Origin: Synechococcus sp. PROS-9-1
GTDB lineage: Bacteria; Cyanobacteriota; Cyanobacteriia; PCC-6307; Cyanobiaceae
NCBI RefSeq assembly: GCF_014279775.1
Contig: NZ_CP047961.1
Coordinates: forward strand, 806,001 to 870,000
Reading direction: 5' to 3'
DNA length: 64,000 nucleotides
Position 1 is the first letter of the stretch, and each line of letters begins with the position of its first letter. Below the pieces are notes generated by a model, which was not told the DNA's origin, did no database searches, and saw only the letters and a program-made list of their open reading frames with translations. This document shows, one piece after another, positions 8,196 to 17,809 of this stretch. The translations under genes were made by a program, and so were the position numbers.

Positions 8196-8306
8196 TTAGA
8201 CTATTACTTCGGAAAAAACATACCCAATGATGACGACAAAGGACAGATAGGCTAGGAATAGAATGGTAAACATAGAGTCTATAAATGGTCTCGACTTTTT
8301 AATCAT
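8196..8306 (-). CDS. Candidate 36-residue single-helix membrane protein
   Basis: From the ATG at 8306: MIKKSRPFIDSMF..., then an unbroken hydrophobic helix (TILFLAYLSFVVIIGYVF) and SEVIV before TAA. The basic N-terminus plus one helix predicts a membrane peptide with its N-terminus inside. The start signal is weak. The - strand terminator at 8514-8551 lies upstream, so this gene would need its own promoter in the 200 bases between. No function is recognised. Confidence 0.55.
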   Translation of the reverse strand: MIKKSRPFIDSMFTILFLAYLSFVVIIGYVFSEVIV

Positions 8307-8393
8307 ACATGCAGTCTCTATTTGCGAGGTATGGAAAAATACAATTATAATGGCTCGGTTTTCGAATACAATGTATTAATAAGTACATGTAAA

Positions 8394-8516
8394 ATGGTTT
8401 TGCTGCCAACTTCAAGGCGACTTCTTCCCTTGCTCTTAAAGGTGATTGAACAGAAGAAGGGTGAGCAGGAGTGCCGAAGTAATGGGTCAAGTCTGACCAC
8501 GGCTAATCTGCTTTAA
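8394..8516 (+). CDS. Candidate 40-residue small protein (weak)
   Basis: ATG 8394 opens MVLLPTSRRLLPLLLKVIEQKK..., an amphipathic basic helix followed by a Ser/Thr-rich tail to TAA 8514-8516. The frame continues upstream to ATG 8331 or 8322 (64 residues) with less protein-like sequence. No ribosome binding site. It ends exactly at the A-run of the next hairpin. Real coding status is uncertain. Confidence 0.3.
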   Translation: MVLLPTSRRLLPLLLKVIEQKKGEQECRSNGSSLTTANLL

Positions 8517-8551
8517 ACAAAAAAGTGGGAAGTGTGCTCATGCTTCCCACT
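8514..8551 (-). terminator. Rho-independent terminator, - strand
   Basis: AGTGGGAAG (8524-8532) pairs perfectly with CTTCCCACT (8543-8551). Read on the - strand the stem is followed at once by a run of six T, then GTTT. It ends a - strand transcript that begins above 8551, downstream of a second terminator at 8731-8757. Confidence 0.8.
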
Positions 8552-8632
8552 GGAACTTGCTCTCGCTCAATCATTTTGGGTGCATGAATTTAGAAGACTT
8601 GTTTTGATCAATACCAGCGACAGTCGTGACGC

Positions 8633-8707
8633 TTACTTGATGCCTCTGAGGCCTGATTGCCACTCCCGTTTTCCCGTCTTAGGCCTTTGTTGACTATTTG
8701 TATGCAT
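8633..8707 (-). CDS. Candidate 24-residue basic peptide (weak)
   Basis: Between two - strand terminators the frame from ATG 8707 reads MHTNSQQRPKTGKREWQSG..., a short strongly basic peptide ending GIK. There is no clear ribosome binding site, and a second 30-codon GTG frame overlaps it. The segment may instead be a small non-coding RNA. Reported because the two terminators imply a separate short transcript. Confidence 0.25.
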   Translation of the reverse strand: MHTNSQQRPKTGKREWQSGLRGIK

Positions 8708-8730
8708 TGATACGAACGCTGCTTGAGCAC

Positions 8731-8757
8731 AAAAAAACGAGGCCACAACAGCCTCGT
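8731..8757 (-). terminator. Rho-independent terminator, - strand
   Basis: ACGAGGC (8737-8743) and GCCTCGT (8751-8757) form a 7-bp stem with a 7-base loop. On the - strand it is followed by seven T. It is the natural end of the transcript carrying the phosphatase gene at 8960-9553. Confidence 0.8.
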
Positions 8758-8959
8758 TATATAAAACCTCTTCCCAAAGGATTTACCTGGACGAACCTTA
8801 ACTCGAATATTGCTTATTGTAAAGCCCTTCTCTTTTGTCCTTCCAAGGGTGCTGCAGCGGTTAAGCGTTCAGTGGCAGGCCATCCATCGATTGGCCCTGA
8901 GCACATGCACTCCTGATGGGTAACGGATGGAGGAATGGGGATGACGGGGATGTGACCGC

Positions 8960-9553
8960 TTAAAACAAGCTGTTGGTGGGCGCATTCCAGCGCGCGATTA
9001 TGCGCTGGCCTCGCTCGAAGCCCAGGATGCAGATCGTTCCTGTGCCGAGCTGGAAGTAGCGACCAGCTGTTGCACCGAGTCCCAACCAGGTCCCTGTCAA
9101 GGCGCGCAGCAGGTGCCCATGGGCAAAGAGGGCAACATCTCCCTCGCCCGGTGCCGCTAAGGCGATTTCAATGGTTTGTTCGCAGCGTTGTTGCACGGCT
9201 TGCGCATCTTCTCCATTCGGGCAGCCATGGCTCCAAACGGTCCAGTTCGGAATGCTCTTACGAATCTCGGGGGTTGTGATTCCTTCGTAATCCCCGTAAT
9301 CCCACTCGCGCAAGGTTTCCATGATGCGTCGTTGTTGGCCAAGGCCTCCCAGCTCACACGTGCGTTTTGCTCGTTGCAGTGGTGAACTGAAAACGGCTGC
9401 AAACCGATGGGATGCGAGTGCAGGCGCAAGCTGTTGTGCCTCTTCTTCGCCCTCAGGCAACAAAGGTAAATCGGTGTTGCCTGTGTGCCGTCCGTTTATG
9501 GCCCATTCAGTGGCTCCGTGTCGAAGCAACCAGAGCTGACGTTCGTTGCCCAT
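8960..9553 (-). CDS. Histidine phosphatase family protein (phosphoglycerate-mutase-like)
   Basis: A 197-residue member of the histidine phosphatase superfamily. The catalytic LLRHGATEW is near the N-terminus, SSPLQRAKRTC near residue 60, EWDYGDYEG near residue 84 and FAHGHLLRAL near residue 145. This pattern fits small broad phosphatases rather than true glycolytic mutases. ATG 9553 is preferred over an in-frame GTG at 9565; neither has a clear binding site. It is the last gene of the - strand block that includes acyP, cobB, opcA and zwf, and a terminator lies at 8731-8757. The substrate cannot be told from sequence. Confidence 0.88.
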   Translation of the reverse strand: MGNERQLWLLRHGATEWAINGRHTGNTDLPLLPEGEEEAQQLAPALASHRFAAVFSSPLQRAKRTCELGGLGQQRRIMETLREWDYGDYEGITTPEIRKSIPNWTVWSHGCPNGEDAQAVQQRCEQTIEIALAAPGEGDVALFAHGHLLRALTGTWLGLGATAGRYFQLGTGTICILGFERGQRIIARWNAPTNSLF

Positions 9554-9586
9554 GATTTGGATCACTACGTTGTTGTCTTGTCCCTC

Positions 9587-9943
9587 TTAACTGCGAACGT
9601 CAAACCAGTCATGTCCAGTGACGGGCATTTTTGAGAACAGCACCCTTGTCACGCCTGCTGTGCTTGGGCCGCGCTCACACCACAGACGCATGGCATTCAA
9701 GGCTATTTCGCCTCCCTCCGCCTGAACCTCCACTCTCCCGTCTTTGAGGTTGCGAACCCAGCCGCTAAGACCAAGATCGACGGCGCGTTGTCGGCAACTC
9801 TGTCTGAATCCCACCCCTTGCACGTTGCCTTCGATGAGAAAGCGCCAGCGTTCTTTTAATGGCTGCTGTTGCTGACGCGTGGTCTTTATGAATCCGTCGC
9901 GATCTGTGTCGCCAGAGTTTCGAGAGCGGCGCGCCATCGGCAT
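9587..9943 (-). CDS. acyP: Acylphosphatase
   Basis: Small enzyme that hydrolyses acyl phosphates. The core begins around RWRFLIEGNVQGVGFRQ, where GNVQGVGFR is the phosphate-binding loop with the catalytic Arg, and continues GLSGWVRNLKDGRVEV with the catalytic Asn. The domain ends at MPVTGHDWFDVRS. No start codon lies just before the core. The nearest are ATGs at 9943 and 9937, which overlap the 3' end of cobB by about 55 bases and add about 28 non-conserved residues, so the true start is uncertain. An unusual start inside the cobB overlap is possible. Confidence 0.88.
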   Translation of the reverse strand: MPMARRSRNSGDTDRDGFIKTTRQQQQPLKERWRFLIEGNVQGVGFRQSCRQRAVDLGLSGWVRNLKDGRVEVQAEGGEIALNAMRLWCERGPSTAGVTRVLFSKMPVTGHDWFDVRS

Positions 9944-11274
9944 GAGATCGTCGAAGAGCTGGCCCAGTGAAGATGCACCCAGCTTGCGTGAACGGTCGGA
10001 AGTGCCCATCCTTCTTCTCTGCGATCAACATGCCAGCCATCAACCTGCCACAGCGGTTGCCATCTGCCCACAGGTTCCTCACTGAGCTGCCAGCGGTGAA
10101 ATTCATGGCCCATCCACTGATCACCCGCCTTCAGCAGCAAGCTGTCGCGGGTTGCCGTTAGGCGGCGATACCCCACCTGTAACCTCCCGCGTTGGGCGTG
10201 GAACGGTAAAACCCCCGCCATTGCATGGGTTTGTCCCTCCCCGTCCATCAAACTGGTTCCCAGCATCAACATGCCGCCGCATTCGGCGTACAGCGGTTTG
10301 CGTTGCACCCAGTCGCGGAGGCTTAAAAGGCTTTGTTGGCAACGGCTGAGTTGTTCGGCATGCAGTTCTGGGAACCCTCCAGGGATCACGAGTCCATAGG
10401 CCGCTTGCGGCAACGGCTCATCCTCTAAGGGGTGCCAAGGGATCACCGGCATCCCCAATGCCTCGAGGCAATCCTGCATCTCGGGATAACGGAAATGAAA
10501 GGCGTTGTCTTGGGCGACGGCCACTGGCAGTGGTTCTCGCTGGGTGTCCTGTGCCAAAGCCTCCGCTAGCACGGTTTGAATCGGCTCTGGACCCGGAGTT
10601 GGCGCTGCCATCAACCTCTCAAAGACCCCCATCTCAAGATGTTGATCAGCGATCGCTGCCCATTGCCCCAGACGAACATTCAGTTGATCGAGTTCATGGG
10701 CTGGAGCTAGGCCCAAATGCCGACTGGGTAGTTCGAGGCTTGAATCCCGCGGGAGACATCCCAGGCAGGGCACCTCAATGGCCGCCAAGACATCTTCGAG
10801 AAGCAAGCGATGGCGCTCAGTGCTGACTCGATTGAGCACCACACCAGCAAACTTCACGTCGGGGTCAAGATCACGAAATCCGCTCACAAGGGCGGCGAGT
10901 GATCGCGCCTGTCCGCCAGCATCCACCACCAACACCACCGGCAAATGCAGGTGTTTGGCTACGGCTGCGCTGCTGCCTTCGCCCGTTGAGCCGATCCCAT
11001 CGAACAGGCCCATCACCCCCTCCACGAGGGCTAAGTCGCAGCGACCTCCATAGCCATGGAAACTGGTTTTCACCCAGTCGGGTCCGCATAAGGGCAGGTC
11101 GAGGTTGCGGCAAGGGCGCCCTGCACTGGCCCCAAGCATTTGGGGGTCGAGATAATCAGGCCCCACCTTGAAGGGTTGAATGCTCAATCCCTTCTGTTGC
11201 GCCCAGGCGATCAGGCTGAGGCTGAGCAGGGTTTTGCCGCTGCTGCTCGATGGAGCAGCGATCACACAGGCCAT
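9886..11274 (-). CDS. cobB: Cobyrinic acid a,c-diamide synthase
   Basis: Amidates the a and c carboxyls of cobyrinic acid with glutamine and ATP during cobalamin synthesis (CobB/CbiA). The 462-residue protein has an N-terminal P-loop domain with SSSSGKT near residue 9, GPDYLDP near residue 39 and EGVMGLFDG near residue 85. A C-terminal class I glutamine amidotransferase domain carries the nucleophile in YAECGGMLMLG near residue 330 and HEFHRW near residue 395. The ATG start is 16 bases downstream of the opcA stop, so it is probably cotranscribed. Marine Synechococcus make pseudocobalamin, which fits. Confidence 0.93.
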   Translation of the reverse strand: MACVIAAPSSSSGKTLLSLSLIAWAQQKGLSIQPFKVGPDYLDPQMLGASAGRPCRNLDLPLCGPDWVKTSFHGYGGRCDLALVEGVMGLFDGIGSTGEGSSAAVAKHLHLPVVLVVDAGGQARSLAALVSGFRDLDPDVKFAGVVLNRVSTERHRLLLEDVLAAIEVPCLGCLPRDSSLELPSRHLGLAPAHELDQLNVRLGQWAAIADQHLEMGVFERLMAAPTPGPEPIQTVLAEALAQDTQREPLPVAVAQDNAFHFRYPEMQDCLEALGMPVIPWHPLEDEPLPQAAYGLVIPGGFPELHAEQLSRCQQSLLSLRDWVQRKPLYAECGGMLMLGTSLMDGEGQTHAMAGVLPFHAQRGRLQVGYRRLTATRDSLLLKAGDQWMGHEFHRWQLSEEPVGRWQPLWQVDGWHVDRREEGWALPTVHASWVHLHWASSSTISCRWRAALETLATQIATDS

Positions 11275-11290
11275 GCTGCTCAGCTGGGAA

Positions 11291-12586
11291 TTAAGTCAGA
11301 AGCTTGGCAGCCAGAGGGGCAGCCGCAGCCAAGAGTGGGTTTGAGGAATCGTGCCCACCCTCGAGGAGGCGAGCCATGTCGGCTTCCACGTGTGTATGGA
11401 GCAAGGGCACCACTTCTTCCACGAGTTCCATGCTGGCCATGCCCCCAGCTTCAAGGCGCATGCAACCACCAGATTCCGCGCAGAGGATCACACACATCGC
11501 CCCGCCATGCTCGGGTTTGGAAATCATCCGTAGCCCCACGATTTGTCCTGGATGAATACTGGGTTGCCCCATGGGTACGGGAGACACCCGCAGCGGCACC
11601 TCGGTTCCATCAGGACGTTGGAACATTGCGCTGATGCTGGAATCGCCGGTTTTGGCATCATGCCCATGGGTCTCTTTGAGAGTCCAGCCCAGTCGATCGG
11701 CAATCCAAGAGGCCAACAGGAGGCCTTGGACCGGGTGATCTCCCTCGACATCGATGTCGAGTTGCACCACATGGCTCAGGGCATCGCGACGGTGCGGAGG
11801 ATCAAACACCATCGCCAGCGTTTGATGCCAGCTGCCCAGCCTTAGCCAGTTGAGATCATTCACGGCCTGGCCGCTTGCGAGCCTGGTGGCGAGAAGGTTC
11901 AGGCAGTAAGAGGGATTCCCAAGAGCAGAATCCAAAATGAGCCTGCGAGGAGCGATCGAGAGCTTCTCCAATAACTCAGGCGATTCATCGAGGGGCCCGT
12001 TCCACCACACCCAAGAGGGCAGGTCGTCGGGGAGTAGGGGCTGCAATGTGTTGAGTCCTTCCTGCAAGGCCTCTGTTCCGCCGCGGAGCACCACCACATC
12101 TCCGCAGGCAACAGTGCCCCCCCCCTCTTCCGGTAAGGGGCAATAGGCGGCCACCAAGGTTTCCAAGGGGCGGCTGGAATCCAAGCTTGGTGCCAGGGTG
12201 ATCAAGCGCCGTGGTCTGAGCGTGCTTAAGGCCTCATCAACATGTTGACCACGAAGGTCGTCACTGGTTTTGCTGCCATCAACTTTGGCCAGACTGTTTG
12301 ACACCGAGCTCCCAAGGGGCGGGGTGCTGAGGGGGAGATCAAGCTCGAGGACTGCTTTCCGCCCAGCCTCTTCCACCTCGTCGCGTTGCACGCCCATGAT
12401 TGGGCCTTCGATTCTGCCCGTGCGCACCAGCTGCTGTTCCACCCAGGCTGGCTGCCAGATCAACAGACAGAAGGTGTGGGCCCCAATGCTGTTGGCTTGA
12501 TCGCGGGACCACAACTGATTGAGGTAATTGGGAACTTCCGATGGAGGGAGCTCGAGGGGAGTTTGAAGCGTGAGCTGAGGGGACAT
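11291..12586 (-). CDS. opcA: OpcA, glucose-6-phosphate dehydrogenase assembly/activator protein
   Basis: A 431-residue protein matching OpcA, the redox-linked allosteric partner that activates Zwf in cyanobacteria. The conserved core includes LRPRRLITLAPS near residue 130, DVVVLRGG near residue 165, PSWVWWNGPL near residue 192 and the LNWLRLGSWHQ block near residue 245. Several cysteines (for example in GGAMCVILCAESGGCMR near residue 365) could be thioredoxin targets, as known for OpcA, though which ones is not decided here. It follows zwf on the same strand by 57 bases, the usual cyanobacterial order. Confidence 0.93.
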   Translation of the reverse strand: MSPQLTLQTPLELPPSEVPNYLNQLWSRDQANSIGAHTFCLLIWQPAWVEQQLVRTGRIEGPIMGVQRDEVEEAGRKAVLELDLPLSTPPLGSSVSNSLAKVDGSKTSDDLRGQHVDEALSTLRPRRLITLAPSLDSSRPLETLVAAYCPLPEEGGGTVACGDVVVLRGGTEALQEGLNTLQPLLPDDLPSWVWWNGPLDESPELLEKLSIAPRRLILDSALGNPSYCLNLLATRLASGQAVNDLNWLRLGSWHQTLAMVFDPPHRRDALSHVVQLDIDVEGDHPVQGLLLASWIADRLGWTLKETHGHDAKTGDSSISAMFQRPDGTEVPLRVSPVPMGQPSIHPGQIVGLRMISKPEHGGAMCVILCAESGGCMRLEAGGMASMELVEEVVPLLHTHVEADMARLLEGGHDSSNPLLAAAAPLAAKLLT

Positions 12587-12643
12587 GCTGCGGCCTGAGG
12601 AAGGGCGGTATCGAGGTGAGCTTGGATGAGGTTCTGGCTGCTT

Positions 12644-14167
12644 TTAGGGGCGACGCCAGAGCAGGCCGTCTCGTGCCAGCAGGGCATCTGCAGCGGCAGG
12701 TCCCCAGGTGCGTGACTCATAGGGGTGGATGGGCAGCTTCCAGGGGCTGTCTTCGATGAGTTCCAACAAAGGGGTGTAGAGCCTCCAAGCTGCCTCGACC
12801 TCATCGCTACGCGTGAACAGCGTTGGATCGCTCAGCATTGCGTCCGCCAGCAGGCGCACATAGCCCTCGTCTGATGGTTCGCCAAAGGATTCGTCGTAAG
12901 AGAATTCCATCTCAACAGGGCGGCTGCGCATGCCGGAGCCTGGAGACTTCACTTCAAATTTGAACTCAGCACCCTCATCGGGCTGAATGCGCAGGATGAG
13001 CTGGTTGGCGGTTGGACTACCACCAGCAGCATCGAAGAGGTGAACGGGTGCTTCACGGAAGGTCAGCACCACTTCGCTCAAACGCTTGGCGAGGCGCTTG
13101 CCAGTGCGCACATAGAAAGGCACGCCCTGCCAGCGCCAGTTATCGATGAACAGCTTCATCGCCACGTACGTTTCCGTGGTGCTGTGTGGGTCGACGCCTG
13201 GTTCTTGCCTGTAGCCGCTGAGAGGTGCGCCATCGCTTCCTCCGGGCCCGTATTGACCGCGGATGCAGCAGTTCCAGGGTTCAAGTTCATCGGCCAGGCG
13301 TGCCGCTTGAAGCACCTTGGCCTTTTCACTGCGGATGGCCTCTGGATCAAAACGTCCAGGGGTTTCCATGGCTGTGATCGCCAACATTTGGGTTAGGTGG
13401 TTTTGCACCATGTCGCGCAGGGCGCCCGAGGTTTCGTAGTAACCGGCCCGTTCTTCCACTCCAACGGTTTCAGAGGCCGTGATCTGAACGCTGGAGATGT
13501 AGTTCCGATTCCAGATTGGCTCGAAAATCGCGTTGGCGAACCGCATCACCATGATGTTTTGGACCGTTTCCTTTCCGAGGTAGTGGTCGATGCGAAAGAT
13601 CTGGTTCTCTTGGCCGCAGCCTTGAACCACCCTGTTCAGGGATTGGGCGCTGCCGTAGTCCCGTCCGAATGGTTTTTCAATCACAACGCGACTGCGTTGG
13701 GGATCCTTCAGCAGGCCTGCATCAGCCAGGGCTCGGCAGCCACCCGCATAAAACTTCGGCGACACCGACAAGTAAAAGGTGCGGTTGCTTCGTGTGGCTC
13801 TTTGACGGTCGATCTCCTGAAGTCGACCCCCGAGCTTCACGACGTCTTCAGGTTTCTGAAGGTCCACCGGTTCGTAAAACATTCCGGCGGCAAATTGCTC
13901 CCACGCTTCGGGATGGTCGCGAACCTTGTCACCCATCGCCTCCGCCATTTTGCTGCGGAATTCTTCGTCGCTCCAAGGTCTTCTGGCGCAGCCCAGGAGG
14001 GCAAATTCGCTAGGAAGACGTCGTTGCTGAAACAACTCGAAGAGGGCTGGTACCAGCTTGCGATGGGTGAGGTCGCCGCTCGCCCCAAAAATCACCAGGC
14101 ACTGTGGAGCGATGACCCGTTCCTGTCGCAGCCCAACCCTGAGTGGGTTCGTGATCGTTGCGGTCAT
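12644..14167 (-). CDS. zwf: Glucose-6-phosphate 1-dehydrogenase
   Basis: First enzyme of the oxidative pentose phosphate pathway, producing NADPH in the dark. The 507-residue protein has the nucleotide-binding IFGASGDLTHRK near residue 27, the catalytic RIDHYLGKE near residue 195 and the conserved VRTGKRLAKR near residue 355. Length is typical. It heads the zwf-opcA-cobB block; petH lies upstream, separated by a terminator. Start ATG at 14167. Dark- and clock-dependent expression is known for the family but no site is visible here. Confidence 0.97.
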   Translation of the reverse strand: MTATITNPLRVGLRQERVIAPQCLVIFGASGDLTHRKLVPALFELFQQRRLPSEFALLGCARRPWSDEEFRSKMAEAMGDKVRDHPEAWEQFAAGMFYEPVDLQKPEDVVKLGGRLQEIDRQRATRSNRTFYLSVSPKFYAGGCRALADAGLLKDPQRSRVVIEKPFGRDYGSAQSLNRVVQGCGQENQIFRIDHYLGKETVQNIMVMRFANAIFEPIWNRNYISSVQITASETVGVEERAGYYETSGALRDMVQNHLTQMLAITAMETPGRFDPEAIRSEKAKVLQAARLADELEPWNCCIRGQYGPGGSDGAPLSGYRQEPGVDPHSTTETYVAMKLFIDNWRWQGVPFYVRTGKRLAKRLSEVVLTFREAPVHLFDAAGGSPTANQLILRIQPDEGAEFKFEVKSPGSGMRSRPVEMEFSYDESFGEPSDEGYVRLLADAMLSDPTLFTRSDEVEAAWRLYTPLLELIEDSPWKLPIHPYESRTWGPAAADALLARDGLLWRRP

Positions 14168-14280
14168 GGCTACAGCAGCTCTTAGGCAGGTTTAACCAGG
14201 ATTTCTCGATCGGACAGCGCAATTGTTCCTGCAGGCCGTGTTTTGTGGCTGTCTCCTGAAAAACAACAGGATTAGACATT

Positions 14281-14305
14281 AAAAAAGCCCGCTTTTGGCG
14301 GGCTT
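14281..14305 (-). terminator. petH terminator
   Basis: AAGCCCGC (14285-14292) pairs perfectly with GCGGGCTT (14298-14305) around a 5-base loop. On the - strand six T follow the stem. It lies 20 bases after the petH stop codon. Confidence 0.9.
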
Positions 14306-14325
14306 GATTCACTCATCTCTGAGTT

Positions 14326-15531
<1,206 letters not shown>

Positions 15532-15666
15532 TCAGTTTTCGCTGAATTGAAGTTTCTTCCTTAGTATCAGTAGTGACAATCTCTCAGGATTAGAAGCGGA
15601 AAAGGTTTGGCATCTTTCAGTGGTCTTACACAACTGAAGCTCGGCGAAATGCCCACAGGAGAGGCG

Positions 15667-16164
15667 ATGTCATCACATCACCAGCCTATTGAGCAAACTG
15701 TAGAGAGGATGGCTGATGGCGTACGCCGCCTAGCTGCTCAGCTGCTAACACCGGTTTCTGCAGATCAGATCTGGACTGTTCTGACCGATTACGACCAACT
15801 CAGTGCCTTCATTCCCAACCTCGCAAGCAGTCGGTTGTTGCTTCGAGAAGGCAACAAGGTGCATTTGCAGCAAGAGGGATGTCAGCAATTCCTGGGAATG
15901 AAATTCTCGGCCTCCGTCGAGCTAGAGCTCGAGGAATTTGCTCCTGAGGGGACGCTGAAATTCAAGATGAAAAAGGGTGATTTCCGGCGCTTTGAGGGAA
16001 CCTGGCGGCTGAGATCCATGCCAGAAGCAACCGCCCTTTTCTACGAACTGACGGTTCAAGGTTGTTTAGGCATGCCGATAGGGCTGATCGAACAACGGCT
16101 GCGTGATGATCTCACCACCAACCTCAAAGCTGTTGAAGCTGAGGCGCGCCGCAGATCTCGTTAA
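15667..16164 (+). CDS. SRPBCC/START-type cyclase/dehydrase family protein
   Basis: A 165-residue protein of the polyketide cyclase/START-like superfamily, with a helix-grip fold that binds hydrophobic ligands. Family features are an N-terminal LLTPVSADQIWTVLTDYDQL near residue 27, a central FKMKKGDFRRFEGTWRL and the C-terminal long helix LIEQRLRDDLTTNLKAVEAEA. ATG 15667 is chosen because AGGAG lies 5 bases upstream; the frame is open to a TTG at 15607. It diverges from petH. Cyanobacterial relatives are often near photosynthesis genes, but the ligand is unknown. Confidence 0.85.
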   Translation: MSSHHQPIEQTVERMADGVRRLAAQLLTPVSADQIWTVLTDYDQLSAFIPNLASSRLLLREGNKVHLQQEGCQQFLGMKFSASVELELEEFAPEGTLKFKMKKGDFRRFEGTWRLRSMPEATALFYELTVQGCLGMPIGLIEQRLRDDLTTNLKAVEAEARRRSR

Positions 16165-16371
16165 CGGTTTGCAGATCTCTCTAGAGAGCCTGTCGACAAC
16201 ACATTGGCTTGGAATGTGTGCTGCTGTGATTTGTCTTCTTGATCTATAGATCTTGCTTCTATATGCATTGGCGTTCATTTCGAATCTCAGCTCTAGGACG
16301 TCCTTGTTGGGAGAGGGTTAGCTGCCCACTTGTGAGCCATCTCTATGGCGTAGTTATTGACGGTGTTGCAT

Positions 16372-16400
16372 AAAAAAACTCCCCCCGAGAGGAGAGTGTT
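16372..16400 (-). terminator. Terminator after tRNA-Glu
   Basis: On the - strand ACTCTCC is followed by a short loop and a G-rich arm ending GGGGAGT, then seven T. The stem is imperfect but GC-rich. It lies about 40 bases after the tRNA 3' end. Confidence 0.7.
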
Positions 16401-16433
16401 TGATGGAACTCGATGAAGTTTCATCCAGTTCTT

Positions 16434-16509
<76 letters not shown>

Positions 16510-16555
16510 AAGAACGTGATCGAAAAGTCTTCTGAACTTCCGGCACCTTGTGAAA

Positions 16556-17707
16556 TTACGGTTCAGCCTGACCCTCCGTCAAGACAACGTTCTCCTTCTC
16601 TTGACCTTGGCCTTGCCAGACGGGCACGTTGAGGGTGAAGCAGGCTCCTTTGCCTGGTTCCGAGATCACCCAGATCTTGCCGCCATGGACTTCAACAATG
16701 CGCCGGCAAACCGAGAGTCCAACCCCAAAGCCTGAGGCTCCTGCTGATGTTTGAGGGAGCCGGACGCGATCTAGAAAAATGCGTTGCTGCTCTTCTTCCG
16801 GGATACCTGGTCCGCTGTCGCAGATGCTCACCTGCACCCACTGGCTGGTGCGATGAAGCATGGTCAAAGAAATCAAGCCTCCGTTGGGTGTGTATTTGAG
16901 GGCATTTTCCAGCAAATTCAGAAGCACCTGGCGCATCCTGCGCTGATCGGCAAACACCTTGGGAAGATCTGCAGGGATGTCGGTGTGGATGGTCACATCT
17001 CTGCCGAGCCAGAGTTTCTCCAGTTCCAGAATCGCTTCAGCGGCAACACTGGCTAAATCGAGTCGCTGAGGGTTGAACAAGGCCTCCCAGCTTGTGCTTC
17101 CCACCTCCAACAGATCCATTGAAAGCAGTTCGATTTCCTCCAGGCGTCTTTTGAGGACATCCCTGAATCGATGGATATCGATTTGACCTAGCTCTTGACT
17201 TTGCATGGCAAGCGTGGCCGCGGTGAGTGGCGTACGCACTTCATGGGCCACCATGCGCAGCAAGCGCTCTTGGGCTTGCAGGCGGTCAATCAAGGTTTCG
17301 TTTTCTTGACGCAGCACCAGCAACTGATCTTCGAGCTGGAGCTCCCGTTGGGTGCGGCTGCCATCGAGTTCTGTTGGCTTGAGACTCAAGCCAAGGCCAC
17401 TCACTACCTCGTCTTGCTGCCAGCGCGGCAACCAGCCACGCAATTGCTGAAAGATGCTGCTGCCCGCAAACACCTGCTTTGGCTGCGGTTGTAATTTCAC
17501 CAACGAGGGGGTGACAACCAAGCGGTGCAGTTCCAGCAACTCAGGTTGTTGGGTTGGATCTGAGATTTGAAGACTGACCTCAAACCCGCAATCTTCGTTC
17601 TGCAAAAATTCGACCAACTCGCGAAGGTCGCGGCTGGACAGATGGTGGCGACTGGCAACGAGTAACAAACTCAGTTGCTGGCGCGGATTGCGATCAATCC
17701 CATCCAC
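16556..17707 (-). CDS. sasA: SasA, clock-output sensor histidine kinase
   Basis: Receives time information from KaiC and phosphorylates RpaA. Residues 1 to about 95 form the KaiB/thioredoxin-like sensory domain ([20 protein letters not shown]), followed by a coiled-coil linker. The HisKA box is AHEVRTPLT with the phospho-accepting His near residue 154. The ATPase part has [13 protein letters not shown] (N box), DSGPGIP (G1) and [14 protein letters not shown] (G2). The 383-residue length is typical. The start is GTG 17707, without a strong binding site. It diverges from the gene at 17810, sharing about 100 bases of upstream DNA. Confidence 0.95.
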   Translation of the reverse strand: MDGIDRNPRQQLSLLLVASRHHLSSRDLRELVEFLQNEDCGFEVSLQISDPTQQPELLELHRLVVTPSLVKLQPQPKQVFAGSSIFQQLRGWLPRWQQDEVVSGLGLSLKPTELDGSRTQRELQLEDQLLVLRQENETLIDRLQAQERLLRMVAHEVRTPLTAATLAMQSQELGQIDIHRFRDVLKRRLEEIELLSMDLLEVGSTSWEALFNPQRLDLASVAAEAILELEKLWLGRDVTIHTDIPADLPKVFADQRRMRQVLLNLLENALKYTPNGGLISLTMLHRTSQWVQVSICDSGPGIPEEEQQRIFLDRVRLPQTSAGASGFGVGLSVCRRIVEVHGGKIWVISEPGKGACFTLNVPVWQGQGQEKENVVLTEGQAEP

Positions 17708-17809
17708 CGACGGAGCTTCGCAATGTTGAGGCTTACCTTATGGGTTTTTGACCTGACCCGCAGATCCGCTAAGAAGAAGGAGAACACTCTGTTGTTACTA
17801 GGAGACGGC

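Noticed and set aside
8299-8490. 63-codon - strand frame
   Set aside because: Overlaps the likelier small membrane gene 8196-8306 at its end, has no start signal and irregular composition.
8698-8916. 72-codon + strand frame
   Set aside because: It runs through the terminator hairpin at 8731-8757 and lacks a binding site.
16199-16219. 7-bp hairpin ACACATT/AATGTGT after the SRPBCC gene
   Set aside because: No T-run and a 7-base loop; too weak to call a terminator.
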